In this document: piece by piece, positions 43,397 to 46,611 of the stretch
How positions within the stretch are numbered: the first letter of the stretch is position 1
Layout of the letters: every line of letters begins with the position of its first letter
From: an uncultured Butyricicoccus sp.
GTDB taxonomy: Bacteria > Bacillota > Clostridia > Oscillospirales > Butyricicoccaceae
Assembly (NCBI GenBank): GCA_944384745.1
Contig: CALWUO010000012.1
Span: forward strand, 1 to 46,611
Direction: 5' to 3'
DNA: 46,611 nt
The notes under the pieces: generated by a model
What the model was told of the DNA's origin: nothing
Seen by the model: only the letters and a program-made list of their open reading frames with translations
The model's database searches: none
Position numbers and translations under genes: made by a program

Positions 43397-44893
43397 TTAA
43401 ACATATTTAGCAGCTAATGTGAGGATTTCCTCTTGACTGGTGTTTTTGGCGTCAACTTCACCTGCAACTTGACCGCCAGACATAACCAGAATACGGTCAC
43501 ATACACCTAAAAGTTCAGGCATTTCAGAAGATACCATTATAACGCCTTTACCCTCATTTGCAAGGTCAATTATAAGTTGGTAAATTTCATATTTTGCACC
43601 GACATCAATACCACGGGTTGGCTCATCAAGCAGTAAAACTTCAGGCTTTGTAAGTAGCCAACGAGCAATAATAACTTTTTGCTGATTGCCACCTGAAAGT
43701 GAACGAATTTGAGTTTTTTGGGTTGGAGTTTTGATATGCATAGCTTTTATGCCCCAATCAGTTTTTTCAACCATCTTTTTATCACTCAAACAAATTCCGC
43801 CTATTAAGTAATCATTTAAACTTGAGATAACAGTATTATCTTTTATATCTCTTATACCAAAAATACCAGTTGCACGACGTTCTTCAGTTAGAAGTGCAAA
43901 ACCGTTTTTTATGGACTCTTTAGGGCTACGGTTTTTAATTTGTTTACCGTGAAGTGTTATTGTTCCGCTTTCTTTTGTCATAACACCAAACAGATTTTCT
44001 AAAACTTCAGTTCTACCCGAGCCATCAAGACCAGCTATACCCAAAATCTCGCCTTTTCTCAGTTGGAAAGTGGCATCTTTAAGACGGGTGTATTTTCCTT
44101 TTAAATGTTGAACATCTAAAATAACATCTTCTGGTTTGTTTGTCTTAGGAGGAAAACGGTTGGTAAGTTCACGACCAACCATAAGTTTAATTATTTCGTC
44201 CATAGTAAGTTCAGAAGCAGGTCTTGTTGCAATCCATTGACCATCACGCATTATAGTTACATCATCGCTTATACGGAGAATTTCCTCCATCTTGTGGCTT
44301 ATATAAATAATTCCGCAACCTTTATCACGCAACATATTTATAATACGGAATAAATGTTCGACTTCAGTTTCAGTAAGGGAAGAAGTAGGTTCATCAAAAA
44401 CAATAATTTTAGAATCATATGAAACCGCTTTAGCAATTTCAACCATTTGTCTTTGAGAAACAGGCAAGGTAGACATAATAGCTTTTGGGTTTACGGTTAC
44501 ATTTAGTGTTTTAAAAATTTCCTCTGTGCGTTTTTTCATTTCGGACTCACTAACCATAACACCAAACTTTTTTGGATAGCGACCAAGCCATAAGTTATCT
44601 TGAACGCTACGGGTTAAAGCTTGGTTTAGCTCTTGGTGCACCATTGCCACACCATTTTCGAGAGCTTCTTTTGCACTTTTGAACTCTACTTGTTTACCAT
44701 CAAGTGTCACTGTGCCAGAATCTCTATGGTAGATACCAAAAAGACATTTCATAAGCGTGGATTTACCTGCACCATTTTCACCCATAAGTGCATGAACAGT
44801 ACCACGTCTAACAGTTAGATTAACTCCATTAAGTGCTTTAACACCAGGGAATTCTTTTGTAATATTTCGCATTTCTAGCAGAGCTGAATCCAT
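43397..44893 (-). CDS. mglA: Galactose/methyl-galactoside ABC ATPase, two-domain
   Basis: A 498-residue duplicated ABC ATPase. Domain 1 has Walker [10 protein letters not shown] (38-46), a signature position reading [14 protein letters not shown], and Walker [14 protein letters not shown]. Domain 2 has the degenerate GLDGSGRTE in place of Walker [15 protein letters not shown] and [14 protein letters not shown]. This asymmetry is normal for the ribose/galactose sugar group. The start is ATG at 44893, with GGAGGA before it; a TTG at 44920 lies in the upstream hairpin region. Confidence 0.95.
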   Translation of the reverse strand: MDSALLEMRNITKEFPGVKALNGVNLTVRRGTVHALMGENGAGKSTLMKCLFGIYHRDSGTVTLDGKQVEFKSAKEALENGVAMVHQELNQALTRSVQDNLWLGRYPKKFGVMVSESEMKKRTEEIFKTLNVTVNPKAIMSTLPVSQRQMVEIAKAVSYDSKIIVFDEPTSSLTETEVEHLFRIINMLRDKGCGIIYISHKMEEILRISDDVTIMRDGQWIATRPASELTMDEIIKLMVGRELTNRFPPKTNKPEDVILDVQHLKGKYTRLKDATFQLRKGEILGIAGLDGSGRTEVLENLFGVMTKESGTITLHGKQIKNRSPKESIKNGFALLTEERRATGIFGIRDIKDNTVISSLNDYLIGGICLSDKKMVEKTDWGIKAMHIKTPTQKTQIRSLSGGNQQKVIIARWLLTKPEVLLLDEPTRGIDVGAKYEIYQLIIDLANEGKGVIMVSSEMPELLGVCDRILVMSGGQVAGEVDAKNTSQEEILTLAAKYV

Positions 44894-44921
44894 ACTGTTC
44901 CTCCTCTCTTGAGCTTGCAAA

Positions 44922-44945
44922 CAGGGCTGTCATATGACAGCCCTG
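44922..44945. repeat. 24-bp perfect palindrome between mglB and mglA
   Basis: CAGGGCTGTCAT is followed directly by its exact complement ATGACAGCCCTG. As RNA it forms a hairpin immediately after mglB, with only a three-T tail on the minus strand. It is more likely an mRNA-stabilising or attenuating element than a full terminator. Confidence 0.8.
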
Positions 44946-44974
44946 CCTTGTAGTGTCATTAAATAAAGTTATAT

Positions 44975-46099
44975 TTATTCCTGAGTATTAGCGTCATACA
45001 TAGCGTATGGAACACGGATTTTGTTTACACCTTCATCAACTGTAAAGCTATCAGTATTTGCCATTAGGTCAGAACCATCAGAAACATTTTTAACTAAAGT
45101 ATTGATAGTGCTAGCCATACCAACAGCATCTTGCTTGATAGAACCTGTCATGTTACCGTCTTTAATAAGTGCTTTAGCGGAATCAGTAGCATCAACACCA
45201 AATACAGGAATGATAGTAGTTCCTTCGCCCTTGTTGTAACCAACGTTTTGCAGAGCAGAAATAGCACCTTCAGCCATACCATCATTGTTACAAATAACAA
45301 GTTCAACCATGTTGTTATTGCCTTCATTATAAGAACCAAGTAGAGTTGTCATATAATCGTTTGCAGCCTTAGAAGACCATTTGCCTTCTTGGTCTACAAG
45401 GTATTTAGTAGAAGCCGCAGAGTCATAATAAGCAAGTTCAGGTTTACCAGCATCAGTTAAAATCTTGTTAGCATCTTCAACAGCATATTGTGTACGTGCT
45501 TCAGCTTCAGCATTACCTTCTTGACCTTTAAACATTACATAAGAAATTTTACCATCACCATTTAGGTCAACTGCATCATAGTTTTCAATTAAGTAATTAC
45601 CAATCATTTCACCTTGCATATGACCTGCATCAGGAGCATTTGTGCCAACGAATGCACATTTGTCATAGCTGTTGATAACATCATCTGCAACTTCACGATT
45701 GAAGAATACCACAGGAATACCAGCGTTTTTAGCTACATTTGCAATATCTTGTGCAGGGGAAGAAGTGGCTGTTTCAACAATATTTACAACCAAGAGGTCA
45801 GAACCAGCGGTGATAGCTGTATTAACTTGGTCGGTCTGAGTTGGCTGAGAACCTTGAGCGTCCCAGCTTTCTGCTTTAATGCCCATTTGACCAAGTTGTT
45901 CATTCATAGCATTACGAACACTTGAAATATATACATCAGAATAGTCATAGTAAAATACATCTACACGCATATCACTAGCGGTTGCACCACCACCAGAGCC
46001 AGAGCCTCCAGCATTACCACCATCATTTGTATTGCCACAGCCTGCAAATAGACCAAGCATCATAGATGACGCAAGAATAAAAGCTAATTTCTTTTTCAT
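44975..46099 (-). CDS. mglB: Galactose/glucose-type substrate-binding lipoprotein
   Basis: A 374-residue binding lipoprotein. The signal peptide ends in the lipobox LFAGC (C21), then a Gly/Ser-rich flexible linker (to about residue 40). The binding domain has LLVVNIVETATS, VVFFNREV, CNNDGMAEGA and PVFGVDATDSA. The calcium loop DLNGDGKISYVMFKG is as in MglB of enteric bacteria, supporting galactose/glucose specificity. AGGAGG precedes the ATG. First gene of mglBAC, followed by the palindrome that would allow excess binding protein. Confidence 0.93.
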   Translation of the reverse strand: MKKKLAFILASSMMLGLFAGCGNTNDGGNAGGSGSGGGATASDMRVDVFYYDYSDVYISSVRNAMNEQLGQMGIKAESWDAQGSQPTQTDQVNTAITAGSDLLVVNIVETATSSPAQDIANVAKNAGIPVVFFNREVADDVINSYDKCAFVGTNAPDAGHMQGEMIGNYLIENYDAVDLNGDGKISYVMFKGQEGNAEAEARTQYAVEDANKILTDAGKPELAYYDSAASTKYLVDQEGKWSSKAANDYMTTLLGSYNEGNNNMVELVICNNDGMAEGAISALQNVGYNKGEGTTIIPVFGVDATDSAKALIKDGNMTGSIKQDAVGMASTINTLVKNVSDGSDLMANTDSFTVDEGVNKIRVPYAMYDANTQE

Positions 46100-46132
46100 G
46101 TTGATTCCTCCTGTTTATTTGAGCTGTTTACC

Positions 46133-46148
46133 GAAGTGACTCGGTGTA
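46133..46148 (-). other. Small hairpin in the mglB leader
   Basis: On the minus strand ACCGA / TCGGT encloses GTCACT, in the untranslated leader about 30 bp before the mglB ATG. Function unknown. Confidence 0.4.
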
Positions 46149-46164
46149 TCTTCTTGATGACTAT

Positions 46165-46193
46165 ATTCTAAAGTATGTGAATAATAAAAACGA
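46165..46193 (-). promoter_or_regulatory. mglB promoter, activator-dependent type
   Basis: On the minus strand TAGAAT (46165-46170) is a fair -10. The -35 position at 17 bp spacing reads TCGTTT (46188-46193), a poor match, as expected where an activator is needed. It sits 3 bp from the proximal copy of the direct repeat. Confidence 0.55.
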
Positions 46194-46196
46194 TAG

Positions 46197-46231
46197 AAAA
46201 AACTTTGATTTTATATAAAAAAACTTTGATT
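46197..46231 (-). promoter_or_regulatory. Two 14-bp direct repeats 21 bp apart: AraC-type operator
   Basis: AAAAAACTTTGATT occurs at 46197-46210 and again, identically, at 46218-46231 on the plus strand (AATCAAAGTTTTTT on the transcribed minus strand). The 21-bp period is two DNA turns, the spacing used by AraC-family half-sites. They end just upstream of the mglB -35. The response regulator encoded at 40634-42220 is the natural candidate binder. Confidence 0.7.
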
Positions 46232-46294
46232 ATTAAATGCATATTTTATAAAATATAAATAAAAATCAAATAACTATTTAGAGGAAATAAACAA

Positions 46295-46336
46295 AAACCC
46301 CTTAGCAATAGGTTGATTTCTATTACTAAGAGGTTT
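46295..46336 (-). terminator. Terminator of the rubrerythrin remnant
   Basis: A 17-bp stem (46295-46311 with 46320-46336) with an 8-nt loop. Two pairs are U-G on the minus strand but C-A mismatches on the plus strand, so it belongs to a minus-strand transcript. TTGTTTATTT follows. Confidence 0.75.
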
Positions 46337-46368
46337 AAAATATTCATGTATATATTAGCTTTTATATA

Positions 46369-46473
46369 TTAGTTGAAGTATCTCTTTAGTAGACCCTCGA
46401 AAGCCTTGCCATGACGAGCCTCGTCACGAGCCATTTCATGCGTGAGTACGCTTTGCGTCCTCCCGCTAGGGTT
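46369..46473 (-). pseudogene. 3' remnant of a rubrerythrin-like gene
   Basis: The last 24 codons read HEMARDEARHGKAFEGLLKR then YFN and stop, the C-terminal helix of rubrerythrin/NADH-peroxidase type proteins (non-haem di-iron, peroxide detoxification). Going upstream, the similarity ends at about 46440, and an in-frame stop lies at 46474-46476, so the rest of the gene is missing. The bases 46441-46470 are unusually GC-rich and do not look like the family. The cut lies about 60 bp from an insertion sequence end. Assignment rests on a short peptide. Confidence 0.6.
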
Positions 46474-46502
46474 TTATAAATAATATCTAATTGTTATATT
46501 TA

Positions 46503-46611
46503 TTAGGTCGTATCTGAAAAGTCTATGCTAACTGTCATTTTAACAAAATGGTAATAGCAGCGATATAAATAAAAGATAAAAAGGACACAGCAAGTTTATC
46601 ATATCTGGTAG
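46503..46611 (-). mobile_element. End of an IS5-family insertion sequence (continues outside window)
   Basis: The motif GGTCGTATCTGAAAAG at 46506-46521 resembles terminal inverted repeats of IS5-type (IS427/IS1031-like) elements and is preceded by TA, a common target duplication for this group. The transposase C-terminus follows. The other end is beyond the window. Confidence 0.55.
46535..46611 (-). CDS. IS5-family transposase, C-terminal end only
   Basis: The last 24 codons before the stop encode TRYDKLAVSFLSFIYIAA and then six more residues. This is the characteristic end of IS5-type DDE transposases, where the arginine-tyrosine-aspartate segment follows the catalytic domain. The gene runs in from the right edge, so its integrity is unknown. 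Confidence 0.72.
   Translation of the reverse strand, partial: TRYDKLAVSFLSFIYIAAITILLK

Noticed and set aside
44922..44945. Full intrinsic terminator after mglB
   Set aside because: Only three Ts follow on the minus strand, and mglA and mglC clearly belong to the same operon.

Overview
The window is a chromosomal segment of a low-GC Firmicute, most likely a Clostridia member of the gut Oscillospiraceae/Ruminococcaceae type. The evidence is AT-rich sequence with strong AGGAGG-type ribosome binding sites, Clostridia-style gene neighbourhoods (yceD-rpmF; PDZ/radical-SAM-der-plsY-gpsA; murB-rapZ-whiA-dnaE-pfkA; holB-ricT), and a glutaminyl-tRNA synthetase next to a glutamyl-tRNA synthetase. The taxon is inference; there is no rRNA here. 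No tRNA, rRNA, CRISPR array or prophage was seen. || Layout. 1-2586: 3' end of gltX, then glnS and a terminator. 2588-4205 (minus): a queuosine-salvage unit (radical-SAM QueL-like gene and YhhQ transporter) behind a preQ1-I riboswitch with two terminator hairpins. 4277-6138: phosphohexomutase. 6155-6800: orphan membrane protein. 6869-7003 (minus): a previously unlisted small RNA with its own promoter and terminator. 7120-9866: rpsO, with a structured leader, and pnp. 9871-10866 (minus): RluA-type pseudouridine synthase. 10955-16178: yceD-rpmF, then PDZ/radical SAM, der, plsY, gpsA. 16183-23558: murB, rapZ, whiA, dnaE, pfkA. 23578-25651: a translationally coupled trio (SDR reductase, P-loop kinase-like protein, DegV). 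25763-27420: exported polysaccharide deacetylase. 27450-31564 (minus): queG, Orn/Lys/Arg decarboxylase, holB, ricT. 31629-34109: serC and serA (serine synthesis). 34090-36055 (minus): metallophosphoesterase and alpha/beta hydrolase. 36112-36890: Bax-inhibitor-1 family protein. || 36890-46231 (minus) is a complete sugar sensing and uptake locus. mglB-mglA-mglC encode a galactose/methyl-galactoside-type ABC importer. Behind a terminator come an AraC-type response regulator, a YesM-type histidine kinase and two more sugar-binding proteins, one membrane-anchored and one lipoprotein. The mglB promoter has a poor -35 element, and next to it lie two identical 14-bp direct repeats exactly 21 bp apart, the geometry of an AraC-family activator site. 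The model is that extracytoplasmic binding proteins report sugar to the kinase, the kinase phosphorylates the regulator, and the regulator activates mglBAC. || The right edge (46295-46611) holds the last codons of a rubrerythrin-like gene with its own terminator, apparently cut off by an IS5-type insertion sequence whose end and transposase C-terminus run out of the window. || Most notable points: the strand-specific small RNA, the preQ1-queL-yhhQ unit together with queG, the AraC-type 21-bp repeat operator, the multi-receptor two-component sugar system, and the IS-truncated rubrerythrin.
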